The notes under the pieces: generated by a model | Databases searched by the model: none | What the model was told of the DNA's origin: nothing | Seen by the model: only the letters and a program-made list of their open reading frames with translations | Made by a program: the position numbers and the translations under genes | Shown: piece by piece, positions 1-12,172 of the stretch | How the letters are laid out: every line of letters begins with the position of its first letter | How positions within the stretch are numbered: the first letter of the stretch is position 1 | Source of the DNA: Zhengitettix transpicula | Lineage: Eukaryota; Arthropoda; Insecta; Orthoptera; Tetrigidae | Reading direction: 5' to 3' | Length of the DNA: 64,000 nucleotides | Assembly: GCA_037074705.1 (NCBI GenBank) | Contig: CM073591.1 | Location: 85,168,032 to 85,232,031, forward strand

Positions 1-594
1 ACAGAGTTGATTGGTCCCTGAACATTTTGCTCAAGATGAAATATTCATTTGAGCAGAACTACGAAACCTGCTAAACACAAACAGTTTTTGGTGCACATAG
101 CCGAGCAGAAGTCAACCGGGGGAGAGACGAAAAGGAGGTTCATCCTGGTTCCTGATTTTGATCTAAAAATATTAATTTTAGAATCTGTGAGTTTTTAGAA
201 GCAGTGCAAAACCCCGCCATAGTGTTTCGTCAAGTACAAAGTATCCTGGAATGCTGCCGTGAGTAACAATATAAAATAAATAATTACGTAAACCTGATTA
301 AAAGATAGACGTCAGATTTCGTTCCCTTCTTTTAATTAAAAATTGTAAATTAGAATCCATCTTTTGAGTTTAATTTCGTTGACAAGTAAATTTCGTCATA
401 ATCATGACGAGTAAATCTTTTTTCTTTTAAATTGGAATTTGTATTTAAGTTGACAAATAAAATGATTCACCAGTAGAGACCCTGAGATATTTTTAAATTG
501 TGTGAATGTGTTTAAAAATTAAAAATAAATATTTTGTTTGTAAAGTTAATAATCTTTCATTCATTTAAAAGTCCAATCTTTTTTAATTATTACA
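1..594 (+). mobile_element. Solo-LTR-like element, 5' end beyond the window
   Basis: The 3' part of a family member, ending TTAATTATTACA at 594 and followed by ATAT. It contains GTCAGATTTCGTTC (311-324) and CCAGTAGAGACCCTGAGA (about 469-486), the two landmarks of the family in the usual order and spacing. The stretch at 80-300 aligns with 61170-61380. Non-coding. Confidence 0.65.
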
Positions 595-3500
595 ATATCT
601 TGAAATCCAGCCTCATACTTTCCAGTTTTAATAAATGATAAAACTGTATTCGCTTTGACGTTACACTTTTGAATTTCCTTAGGAATTATTCAATTTGAGG
701 TAATAACCCTGACGTTTTTATTGATCATCTGCCAGATCTGCAGTTGATGATTATTGACGATTTTGAGCTTCAGATACTTTATCTTTAATACTTTAAAACA
801 GAGACTGTCTTCGCTTGATTCATTAACGTAGGTTTGTATTTATGATTTCTCGTAAGTGCACGTTGCAGTTTGCGTTATTTTGTACTTCCTATCTGACACA
901 TTCTTCATGAAACATTGGGAACCTAATGAGTATTAGATTAGTCTCATATTCAATTTCAAACGTTTACAGGCAATTTAATTAGCTTTTCGTTATATAACAA
1001 ACACAATTCAGATTTATTAAAAGAAAAACATGGAAAATAAAGGCAACATAATCTTATTCGTTCACCTTTGATTTACGATGACATAAATGTAGTGGATCTT
1101 GACAATATTAAATACAAGAAAGAGATGAGGACAGATGCATAGGTAAATTGGAAACATAATTTATTGTAAATCCTGTATAATTAACTGTAAAGAAGTACCG
1201 AACTGATTTTTTATCGAATTAGAATATCTCGGTAAAGTGAATAGAAAATCACATTTACAGAATATTCGTGCCTTAGAAGAAAATAAAAAACACCAAAACT
1301 GCTACATCGCGTGCATTAGTGCTTGCTGCATGGGACACCAAGAATGCATTACTCTACAAACAGTGTGGCGCTGCGACGGTCTACGAAGTAATTAGAACAC
1401 GAAATGGAAGCTACTTTTATAAAATATATACATAGTCTAATAACCCAAGGCAGACCTTTTAGCCAATGCAGACGATTCAAAACTTAAGACCAAATTTTTG
1501 TAAATCTTTTTCTCGTGAATAAAAGAATAAAAAGTCGGAGAGGGGTACATTTCTGAAGCAAATTCAATTAATAATTCACTTATAGTTCACTACCAAAAAT
1601 TATAGGATTAATGGAAGTCCGTTTTAAAATCATTAATTTGTCTACTCGTGACTAAGTCGAGGCAAACTGCAATTAATTAAGCAATATAATTTTGTCAGAT
1701 AGTTAGACTGCGTTCGTTTGCTAAAAATGATATCGCGTAATAATTAGAACATATAAGAAATTGGATGAAGGAATTCAACGTTTCGAATAGTAATTACCTT
1801 ATTTTGTTTTTTCAGAAGATAAATAGTTGTGAACCAGACCTCCGAACACGAGCTTGACGTTATAGGAAAGTACATTAGTTATAATAGATTAAATTAAGAG
1901 ATAGTGGAAAAAGTATAAAACTCTGTTTTTTATTTAGGGACAAAGGTTAAGAGTCAGACATGGTTGCACGAACAAAAGACTGCTTAGAAAAATATACCTA
2001 AGCCTTGAAATGTTGTATTCTCTTTCATACAATATATATGGTATTTCCTACTATTTTATTCTTGTTTGATTCATATACTGCCTCGAGTTCCAACGGAATG
2101 CTAGAATTATTTACTACTAGATTCAGTATGGTTGTTGATTCTCAGTCTTACAATCGAAGTTCTGAGATCATCTTTTTTTCCGGCTCAGTTTAGTGTTCTC
2201 CGCAGGTGTTATCCCCTCTCCGCGGTATATAGTGGTGATGTATGTGTTTATTCCGTGTTGTTCCCTCACCTACCTCAATCTGCTCCACAGACCATCGAAG
2301 ATGACGCGTTCTATAGTTATACAATCATTGTGAAGCTGAAATATTATGTTAATATAAAAAATTTATGTCATTTAGAAATATTTCATAGTTATTTTGCATA
2401 AAACTAACAAACATATTTAATAATACATATTTCATTCTCAATGAATAATACTATATTGTATTCCCAACTATCTGCTCAATAAGTGTTTTGTATTACTTAA
2501 TAGTAAGTAAGCCTAAGGTTTTTTGTATTTTAGAAATGCATTCTTTATCGTGAAAACATTTACAATTTCAAATGAAAATATAACAAGCCTGTTTTGAAAA
2601 TTAAGATTAGTATATAATGGCCAGACAAAAATCTTGTCTTTTTTTGCACCTGAAGAAAGGAACAAGGTTTCCATAAATGTTGTGTGGTATTTATATCATC
2701 TTTTGTCTGTATTTGGCTATTTTATATTAATATTTTCAATTTATATTCATGCTGTATCCTAGTTCCACATACAATTGTATTGTAGAATATTATTATTATA
2801 CACCATAATTATTCACATGAAGTTTTGTGAATAAAAAGTTTTTAAACATTTTGTACATTCAATTTTATTACATTTGAGCTAATAATTTTTTGTAGGAAGG
2901 GAAGGATTAAGCCATATATTTTCATTTTCTTTTCACTATTTCCCTACAAATTTATCATGTAAAAACGTAGAAAGAATAATTCATCATGTTAATTGGTAAA
3001 GATGAAAGAGTAACAGGTGCTTTATAGAAAATTTATTACACGTACAAATGGACATAATTAATATGTAATTTGATTTACTCTGCAGTGAGGGTAATTGTTT
3101 TTTCTCTTTAGTCCATATGTGCAGTGAATAGATAATTATAGATATATGAAAACTAATTTCTACCTCAGCTTATTGCGTCTTAATTGCTGAAAAACAGTTT
3201 ACAATCTGATACAAATAACTAAATACAATTGTCTTAACTTAATAAAACCATCCATTTTTATCCCAACTGCCTTATCTTATTACTAAAATGAGACGATGAC
3301 CTCTAGCACTGAGATTTCCATATTATTCATCATCCACCAACAATATAAGAAACGGATTCGAAACTATATCTGTGTTCAACACAGGACTTTAGTTTACTCA
3401 TTGTAAAATTAAGTTGAAGGTCCATTTAAGTAGCCAGTGAATCTGTGAGTCATTAAAAGGAGGAAACTTGGCCGACTTCGTGCAAGGCTTCGATCTGTTT

Positions 3501-4999
3501 CGTTCATGTCTGCACTCCAGACTTAGTCGCCAACAAGATTAAAGTCAGTAGAGTGAACATTTAAATGGTCATTACTAACATTACTGGAAGAACGAAATTA
3601 AGATTTTGTGTTTGCGAAGAATCTATTGGCGTTGAACTGCTATTTAATTAAGACAATGGGCAATAAAAGTACTCCTCGAACCAGAACCTAGCCAAATGAG
3701 TACGACCACAGAAAATACAGAAAAAAAAACAATCAAATTTTATAGGATTGAAGTTGAATCAGGGGAGAAGTATTACATTAATAAATCACGACAACTTACT
3801 GACGAGTGAGAAATCTCATATTTTTAAGTGTATTTCCTTTGAATTCATCAACATTAACCCGACGAATGTTATAGTTTTATTGTATGGAAAATATTATCGA
3901 AGTGGATTACTGAAAACACTTAAGCAGTAAATAGTACACATAAGTACATGCATCGCCATTCATTCACGAGAAAAGGTTAGATAAGCAGTTGAAAGTTGAG
4001 CTTTCTATTCTTATTGGTATTTCATGTTGTGCCTTAGCTAAGCTGGAAAAATGTAAAATTTTTAAGAACCTTGAGTATTTTTCAGGATTTTGTTGAAAAT
4101 CGAGTAGAAATACTATTCTGCCCTCGTCTGTAGTTCTTCTTTTAGGTACATCCGCGATCGTGCCTTCTTTATTTTGCAAATAATATGCAAAAACTTAAAC
4201 GATATTTCAACATAACTGTAAAAGAGTCTTATTTTCACTAAAAAGTTAAGTCAATTTCAACATTTTATAGGCCTTTCAAAGATGCTTTCCAGCGTTTGTA
4301 CCATTACGGCAATTTCTCATCACTGGTTCAGTTATGCTTGCCTGCCCTACTTGTCCACGACTCCTTGGTGTTGTTGAACGTTGTACCGCGACACGCTCCT
4401 CGAGAAAGAGAGACATGTCTGTGGACATAAATATGCATATGCACGCGCCTGCTACTTGACGGACCTATGGCCAGAATGCCAAGTACAACACTTTACTGCA
4501 GGTGAAATAAGGCATGGCAGTCCTGACATCTTGGCGGGTTAATGTGTACGTTATATTCAACTAAATACTAAATACTAAAACACAATCTTATTTGGAATGT
4601 AATACGCCCTCAACTCGAGGCAGTTTATATTACCTAACATGTCGTAAATCATCAATTTACTAAAAATAAAACCTTTTTTATTTTTTCAAGTGCCAAATGT
4701 ACACGTGGTTAGTTATTTAGTGATGGAGAAAAGTGAACAACTTATTATGTTCATTCTCTTATTAGTTTAAATGTTTTTTCTGCAAAAGTGATTAAATTTA
4801 TTGTCATAATATTCTAATACAATGATTGCTTCCGAATGTAATATAGTCTAACTCATTTTATTCTATTATTCTTATTTTTGTACATTTGATTTTATTCTTC
4901 AGAATTTAGCTGTGTAGTATGTAAGAAACCAGCAAATCGGGAACAGATGTGGCTTGAACAATAAACAAGATTAGGTTTCCAGACATCTCGACAGTTTTA
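595..4999. other. AT-rich intergenic DNA, no gene seen
   Basis: Only short chance ORFs. The patch 4280-4520 is GC-richer and may be an old repeat, but no family is recognised. Confidence 0.6.
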
Positions 5000-5545
5000 A
5001 ACCCGTTTCGGGTTACTCCGTAGAAATCCAGTGTTAACCGGTTGGCAATGGTCCCGCCACAGTTCATGTCGGCCGATTAACTTTTATATGATTACCCGCC
5101 GACATGCAAGTACATCTGCACTCGGGAAGGGATACTTTCTGTAACTCACATGGGTAGGCGGCTGGATAGCAGACGTCTGATGTGTCGTCCGGGAAGCTGC
5201 TCCCCGGATAGTTTCCGAATCGTCGAGCCCAGGGGCAGACCACACGGCGCCTGGCCATAAAACTGGCTGCAGTGTTTCTTATTCAACGCACATGGGTAAC
5301 AATCTCATTGCTTCCAGTAGTCAGATGTGGGAGATGTATTCGAGAGCAATATCGAATGTTAATATTCTCAGTTAAGGGAGGAGTCCCTCTAAATATAGTA
5401 CTCTACGGAAGACTCTCAAATGGCGCGGTATGAAGGGAAGCGTGGGTAAACGGTGAGATGACAGTTGTTTGAGGTATCGTCTCCATGAGTTGCTCATGGT
5501 AGGTAGAAACAGAGACCACACGGCGTTTACTCCTTAAACTGATTG
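5000..5545 (+). repeat. R2-like LINE 3' UTR fragments
   Basis: GC-rich block with patches of the LINE 3' UTR: CAGACCACACGGCGCCTGG (near 5236) and GAGACCACACGGCGTTTACT (near 5514) match CAGACCACATGGCGCTTAAC at 38161. GTAGGCGGCTGGATAGCAGA (near 5155) resembles GTAGGCAGTGG...AGATAGCAGA in copy 2. The stretch 5305-5405 also aligns with 6115-6245 of the adjacent retroposon, so the two repeat families appear to share sequence. Confidence 0.45.
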
Positions 5546-5548
5546 CAT

Positions 5549-6706
5549 ATTTTTATTTTATTTTTTATTATTTTTATTTTTAGGGCAACAGGCTACATGA
5601 GGGTGATCTACATTGGGCAACTCCCCTTTAATAGCATAGGAAGGGATTTGAAAGGGGGATGCGGAAGGGTAGAGGAAGGTAGCCAAGGGTTACTAGGGCC
5701 CCCGGTCTATGGTTTAAGGATCCTACCCGACATTCGCCTAAAGAAATGCAGGGAAAACCCTAGAAAAACCTGCATCGGGTAGGTCGGGCATTGGGTACTT
5801 GTCCCACGCCCTTCCGATAGCGAGAGAGGAGTTTGCTGTGGGAACGCAGCATTCACTTCTCCGTGCCTCGACCAGTTTAGGAGGCAGCTGGCCGACTATT
5901 CAATGGGAATAGCGAACAACTCTTACCGTATGCCCAAGGTCTGCGACCCCGGAACATACACCTCTCAAAACAGACCGAGGTGCCTCGGCATGTGGGAACC
6001 TTAGTTCAAAAAAACCAGAGAGATGTGAGAGCATCCCCAAAGGTAGCCCCCGCCAGAGCTCTCTGGGAAGGTTCACCTGCGAGAAATCCTCTCGCAGGCT
6101 TCCTTACACATTTGCATTGCTTCCAATCCCATTTATCTGGGAAACGGTCTCAGTTTCATGTGTGGGAGAGGCTGCAAAAGCACCCTCGAACCGAGAATAT
6201 TCTCGGTTGAAGGGGGGGAATCCCACTAAATATAGCACTTTGAGCACGTGGGAAGGAGGAGGTGGAAGGCAAGGCGCGACGCTGTCTTGGGGGTCTTTCT
6301 GGGATGCTGCCATCCTGTCCTGCCAGGATGTATTGGAGATTGACTCAAGGAATCGTCCAGTCTTCTAGGGTGTGGAACGTTTTGGTGACCCCAGCACCTC
6401 TTAGTTATCCGAAGACGAAACCGACTGTCCATAATTCTCCTGGTAGCTATAGCCTGTTGCTAACTGAGGGAGGTAGCCCTAACTTGGGGGCCATTCTGGG
6501 TAACAATAATGTGCAGACAAGTTTCAATGGCATTCGGGGAAGTGAAACTCCACCCTGCGGGGCGACCTTGAGAACTTTAGTGCTTACGGAGCAATGTGCA
6601 CGGTCGACCAAGGTCGTACTTCGGGTAACTTCGTACCTTGAGGTGCGTCGGGGCCCTGGTCTATCTTACAGGGTCCCTAAAAAAACCAGAAGGCCGCAGG
6701 GAATCA

Positions 6707-6710
<4 letters not shown>
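5549..6710 (-). mobile_element. SINE-like retroposon, longest copy
   Basis: Read on the minus strand, with a 3' A-rich tail seen as the T-rich run at 5549-5582. It is the same family as 48489-49028, 60224-60441 and 63488-64000 over 5583-6100, and extends another ~600 bp at its 5' side (6100-6710), where the other copies stop or are cut. The extension contains a palindrome ACCGAGAATATTCTCGGTT (about 6189-6207). All open frames over it are on both strands and shadow each other, so I call it non-coding. It ends next to a long (TA)n tract at 6711. Confidence 0.6.

Positions 6711-6760
<50 letters not shown>
6711..6760. repeat. (TA)n microsatellite
   Basis: About 25 TA units; left flank of the composite LTR-like insertion. 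Confidence 0.95.
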
Positions 6761-6763
<3 letters not shown>

Positions 6764-7962
6764 AATAAACAACTGAAAGGCTTTAATTAAATGCATCAAT
6801 TAACAACATTTACTAAGCTTAAAAGGAATTTATTATTTTTGATAATTTTACAATTTACAAAAACTATTTTCATGCCGAATTTCATCCATTTAAACAAATA
6901 CTATAAATTTTCATTTAGTAAATCGCGGCATTTTTGAACATACAATTTTTATATCATTACAATCAAATACGTCGGATATTTATATCTCAGGGCCACTACT
7001 GGGTTTGATAATTAGAACAAAATCAATGTATAAACTGTCAATTAACAATTCAAATCTAAAAAGTTAACCTAAAACAATATGAAAATAAAAGCCAAGAGTT
7101 AGGGTTTTATTGTTGAGGGACGATAAGTGAATAGTGAGTTGGATGGCAGATCTCGAGGGAGAAGGAGGTGCAAGTAGTTGTGTGGTAGATGGCAAGGGAG
7201 ATGTATGTGGACAGAGTTAGTTTGTGTCTGGTTGGCGAAGGAGGTGGTAGGTGAAAGACTGGCGAGGAAGTTGGATGCCAGAGAGCCAGAGAGAAGGACG
7301 TGGATGGAGAGTTCGTTGGATAAAGCGTTGTAAAGAGTCTATCTGCATAGTCAGATTTAGAAAGAAACATTATTGGACGACTCTATAGTCGGAGAATTCT
7401 GCAGAAGAAAAAATAACTCTGCTATTTTGTTGGATGTACATCTTGGGTGTTTGGAGATAATACTGACTATATTTGACTGGTGGCCGCGGGCGAAACAGCG
7501 ATGGTCCGTACGAGGAGTCTGGAGTGAAATGTGAAATTTATGCACAGAATGTTTTTTTTAGTGTAGTGTGTTCCCAGGTTTGGAAATCATTAAATCGGTT
7601 TCCAAAAGGACAATTGTAAGTAAAAAGAAAAATAATAAATATTTGTAAACGGTAAATTAAGGGTAATAGAGTCATATTTCGTTTATAGTTTATTTTATTC
7701 CATATTCAGTGAGTTTAAAATTGTTTTAATTGTAGATTCTTTAAATTGTAATCTTAATTTTGTTTCTTACTATCAAACACAGTAAAGACCCTGAGAAAAA
7801 GAGTAAAATATAAATTTGTAACTTTGAAGAATAACTTTGTTTTTAATTAAAAATAAATTTCATTTGTTATTAAATATTCAGTTGTTCATTATATTTTGAC
7901 GACTACAACATGTTTATAAGTTATCAATTTTTTTAAATGCAATTTATTTTTTAATTATTACA
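6761..7962. mobile_element. Composite of two solo-LTR-like 3' halves in inverted orientation
   Basis: A 1202-bp insertion with TGTAATAAAC at the left and TTAATTATTACA at the right, in (TA)n on both sides. The left ~330 bp is the reverse complement of the 3' end of the copy at 23947-24937 (inverted motif TCTCAGGGCCACTACTGG at 6985-7002). The right ~430 bp is a plus-strand 3' half, with GTAAACGGTAAATTAAGGG near 7645 and CAGTAAAGACCCTGAGA at 7780-7796. The 7100-7540 centre is unlike either flank except near its right edge. It therefore has two 3' ends and no normal 5' end. Confidence 0.65.
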
Positions 7963-8539
7963 ATATATATATATATATTGATTGTACTATAGATCTCATT
8001 ATGTGTGATCATTTCGGTACCGTCGCTTAAAACTAAAAGTTATTGATAAGCTCCTTATATTGGTCTATAAGTTTCAGAGGATACTATATTTCACGAATTA
8101 AACACGCTTATTGTTTGTATTTCCTTACTGATTTTCTTTGTCTCATTTCTTGCTCTGAATGTTGAAGAATAATCACATAAATAGCCGTTATATCATAAAG
8201 ATCCTGTCTATCTTGTTTTATATGTTTGTGTTACATGATTTATGAATTATGTACTGCTTAATATGTTATTGTAATGTGTTGCTGCACGTTCGCATAAATT
8301 AAATAAAACCTTTCATTTGATATTATTTATAATGCGGTCAATATTATTTATATTTAATTATTTCATAATAATTGTTGATGTTTTTCACTGTACATTATGC
8401 TATGAGTAATAAATATTCCGTTACGCAAATATTAACAAAAATACTCTTGGTACCTTAAGAGAGTCAAAAATACAACATTAAAAAAAATTCCTGGGATTCG
8501 AATGCATTTCAAAAGCCGTCAGTAGTTTAATAGTCATAA

Positions 8540-9639
8540 AACCTCCAGTTATGGTTTCAGGGCTAACGCGCGACTTTCTGCTTTGAATCGGTGCAGTCCC
8601 CGGGCCCTGGTAAGGGATGGTCAAAAAATGATGAGACCTCCATCCTCTGAACAACAGGGTACTCAAACAGAAAAACTTAAAACTAACTTCAATTCTTTGG
8701 AAAGATCCAAAGGTCATTAGGCCCTGGAAAGAGATGGTCACAAGGTTCAGGAGACCATCTCTGAACAGCAAGATACCTATTCATAATATCCATTCCCACT
8801 GGATAAGTCACCTAGAAAAGAGTGCAGTTCTAATATGGTGACCGATCCAGGTGGAACAGCGAAACCGGATTTATCAATGTGTCCGTACCCAACGGGGGAT
8901 GCGCGACATCAAAGTATCCACTTGATCAGGAGGAGAAGGCGGATCAAGAGATTCATGGGACTCTGCCCAATAGGGTATGCTTGGAGCAATACAGCCAAGT
9001 ATCTATTAGTCCGGAAAGATCCAGGGTGATCCTCGGAACCTAACTATCTGGGTATTTCTTGGTCCAGATCCAGTATCAGCATGTCCTTGTGAAATCGTAG
9101 GTAACCCAAATCTGCTATCAGGCGAACTGATAACCACTGTCCCCAAGAGGCCGACACCTTTGAGGAGGTGTCAGAAATCTGACAGGGCTACCCCTCCCTG
9201 TGGTACTATTGTTAGAGGATAATTCCTCAACCGAGAATAGTGATTATTCGGGGGGTGATAAAATAAAACAAACCCCCCTCCCACACATCTTACTTTTTAA
9301 GGGGTTAAGCGCCGTGTGGTCTACATGGGAATCGTCTCGGATTGCAGTTAATGGATTTGCAGTTCATGGATGTGCAGTTCATGGGTGCGACACCTCGATT
9401 GTCTATCTCACCGCTAACCCCCTCTTTCCCATTTAGTCCCCTATGTGGTGCTAAAATATTTCCAATAATGTATGGAAAAGTCAAGGCTAAAAGAAGTTCT
9501 TCCTGGAGAGGAATAGGAGTGTCAAGTGGTAAACCATGGTATAAATGTGACAGCACTTACAATCTGATAAATAAAACATAGCAGTGGAACGGAAATAAAG
9601 GGGAAGGAAGCACAATGTAAGGAGGAAAATAATTCCATC
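8540..9639 (-). other. 3' UTR of R2-like LINE copy 1
   Basis: About 1.1 kb of non-coding tail aligned in patches to 37847-38773. Shared patches include the GTGTGGTC/GGTTAAGCGCC block near 9300-9325, the AACCGAGAATAGT block near 9228-9241, and two copies of a CTGAACAACAGGGTACT-like unit (8646-8662 and about 8762-8777). A short minisatellite of three 15-bp units (9342-9386, core TGCAGTTCATGG) is present here and absent from copy 2. The 3' limit near 8540 is where similarity to copy 2 stops. No simple poly(A) tail marks the end. Confidence 0.55.
9342..9386. repeat. 3 x 15-bp minisatellite
   Basis: Three tandem 15-mers with core TGCAGTTMATGG, within the 3' UTR of R2-like LINE copy 1. The aligned region of copy 2 has no such expansion. 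Confidence 0.8.
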
Positions 9640-10485
9640 GTCATTATAAAATTATAATTCATGAAGATATGATATATCTCTAAGGAACCTCTGAGGGCCG
9701 TTAGGGACAACGTCCTTAACGTGCCTTTGTCTTTTATTCCTAATTCACTTAGGTTGTCTTTTGTGGCTTTGGGCAGAGCGTCACGCGTCCCTATGACTAT
9801 GGGCAGTACTTTAAAGTCGTTTGCCCCCAATTTCTTTTTAAGGGTTTCTTCTAAGGTCTGATACTTTTCCATCTTGGATCTGAACCCTTTATCCAGAGCA
9901 TCTCCATCCTCATGGCAGACAGTGATGTCAACCTCAAGGACCCTTTCCCCGTCCTGTATAAAAATGTCAGGTTGGAGTGCTTCGTTTTGGGGGTCCATTA
10001 ATCGCGGTTCCTTTGTGACAGTTAAATTTCCCGCGCTACTGATCTTGGCCTCTATAATGTCTCTAATTCGTTGTGCCTGCTGATACGTAGCGGTCAATTA
10101 CTTATGCATTGTCCCAGGATGTGGCCTAGTGTTTCTGGGCGTGCCTTGCATTGGCGGCATAAGACGTTTCCTCTTTTCGTTATCCTGTTGAGGGTTACCT
10201 TATTACCCTCTACATTTGCTCTTAGTTTTAGGGCAGTTAGGTATCTTTGTGATTTTAGGAGATGGGGCTTGAAAAGCCACTCATTCCCAATTGCGTCGTT
10301 TTTGAACGCACTAACTCCTTTTCCCTGAGAACCCAATGAGGTCCATTCATTAAGTCCTTTTCTTTGGCCTTAGTTTCGAATTTGTCTATTTCTTTGAGAT
10401 TGTTTATGGGCCATCCAAGGTTGGCTGCGTGAGCCATTCTTTTCATTCTTCCTAGGAGTCCCGAAGACAAGGCGAGGACTCGCAC
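9640..10485 (-). pseudogene. R2-like LINE copy 1, thumb, CCHC knuckle and restriction-like endonuclease
   Basis: C-terminal third of the LINE protein, spread over three frames. The thumb region (VLALSSGLLGRMKRMAHAA) is followed by a frameshift into KPHLLKSQRYLTALKLRANV and the zinc knuckle CRQCKARPETLGHILGQC (C-x2-C-x8-H-x4-C). The last frame holds the restriction-like endonuclease: KEPRLMDPQNEALQPDIF, then GERVLEVDITVCHEDGDAL and a lysine-rich segment FRSKMEKYQTLEE, consistent with the PD-(D/E)XK fold of R2/NeSL elements. In this family the endonuclease makes the nick that primes reverse transcription. The protein ends near residues KVLPIVIGTR...LEIYHIFMNYN, matching copy 2. Confidence 0.8.
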
Positions 10486-10836
10486 TGCTGGGTCGTCACT
10501 GTTTAAAAATTTCCACCCGGCTTTTAGGGCCGTTAATGTTATTGTTATTTCTAGTTTGGGAAATCCTATCCCTCCGTCTCTGTACTGCTAATGGGCTCAT
10601 CTATGCAGGTAAAAATGTGGCATGTGCAGGTATCCCTTTATTGCAGTTCTAATGTCCCTGTTTAAATCATTTATTTCATTTGTGCTTATTACTCCCATTG
10701 AGAATATATATAAAAAGTGTGAGATTAAAAATCTGGCGAGCAGATTTACTTTTTGATACGGTCTGAAGGCAAGCTTACCAGTTCTTGTTAACGTTTCCCT
10801 TCGGGCTCTTGTGGCCTCCGTCGTAGAGACCCCCGT

Positions 10837-12022
10837 TCATGGCGAAAAACTTATACCAAGGTATTTAAATGTGTCTGACGGACCTAAGTTGGTTATTTTG
10901 CTGCCCTTAGAGGTACTTCTTTTGGGGTTTTTCATATACCATGATCCCCTTTTCGCAGCGATTTCCATGTTTAGTTCTGTCAGAGATTCTTCCAGATTAT
11001 GGAGGATTTTTATTGCAGTTTCTTTAGTTTCACCTAGTATAATGATGTCGTCGGCAAAAGCGAGACAGGAGATATATTCGTTATCCCCTAGGTGAAGTCC
11101 CGTTATATATTCCATCCGCTCGATTGCTCCGTCTAAGCATAAGTTGAAAAGGAGAGGAGATAATGGGTCTCCTTGTTTGTCTCCTCTCTTTAGATTTAAT
11201 TCAATTTCCGGTTTCGTCTGAATTATTGTTGATGTGTTTTTACATGCATTGCATATCAGATTTATTACTTCTTGTGGCATCCCTTTAGCACGTAGGGCTG
11301 ATTTAATTGCCCAGTACGGGAGCGTGTCGAAGGTCTTAGAGATATCAATTTGGATAGCTGTGAGGTCGTTTCTGTTATTGCATGATCTGATTGTTTCATT
11401 GAACATGTTAACATTGAACATGCAACCTGGTTCGGAAATAAAACCTTCCTGACGTGTGTTAAGCATGATTTCCCCCCTCAATCTTTGCTCTATTATACCC
11501 CAGTAGATTCTGCTGAGAAGTGAGGGTCTATAACTAGCGGCGTCCATGGGGTTCTTACCTCGCTTAGGGATGAGAATTGTCCTATTTTTATCCCACTGAG
11601 TGGATTGTTTGAGAGAGATAAGTAATAGATTAAATATTCCCGTGACTCCCTCCAGGCGTCCTTTTTTCGTAAGGTCTGATTTACAGAGTCCGTCCGGTCC
11701 GCAGGATGCCCATGTGCGGGTTCGAAATCTCGCTGTATCTGTCTTTATACGAGTTTCCCGTTGAGTCCCACAACTTTCCATAGAGTTCTCTTATTTCATT
11801 GGTTGAGGCTTTCACCTCTAGGATGTCCTCTAATTTATCTTCTATATTAGTTCCTTCCCTTATTATTTTGGTAAGTGTGGAAGGTTGTTCTCTGTAGAGG
11901 TATTGAGTCTTGGAGTAAATTCTAGCTTTTAACTCATTTCTGCCAGCCAGCGGTTTGTCGTGATTCCTTTTTCTAGGTCTGAATCTTTTTGGGGTAGTGA
12001 TTTCTCTGAAGTCATACATCAT
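10837..12022 (-). pseudogene. R2-like LINE copy 1, reverse transcriptase
   Basis: Reverse transcriptase palm region in two overlapping frames (12022-11681, then 11781-10837), so at least one frameshift. Visible motifs in order: the N-terminal R2-type stretch KPLAGRNELKAR, fingers (NRTILIPKRGK, ASYRPSLLSRIYWGI), motif A TAIQIDISKTFDTLPY, motif B GDKQGDPLSPLLFNLCLD, motif C CLAFADDIIILG with the catalytic Asp pair, motif D near LNMEIAAKRGSW, and motif E FKYLGISFSP. The catalytic aspartates are all present; inactivity comes from frameshifts rather than lost active-site residues. Copy 2 lacks the segment with motif E, so this copy is the better source for a family alignment. Confidence 0.85.
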
Positions 12023-12172
12023 CGTTTTATAATTATTGTCCAGGGTTTCTTGGAATATTTTATTATCCCGTGTTATAGTTTGGATAACCTCATATAATAC
12101 TTTGCTGTCTTTATTTACCTATGCAATAGGTTTAAGACATTCCAAGATAGGACCTTTTATTATTTCATACCA

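Noticed and set aside
6262..6765. A 167-codon ORF ending in a run of Ile-Tyr.
   Set aside because: It runs through a repeat into a (TA)n tract and is shadowed on both strands; not a gene.
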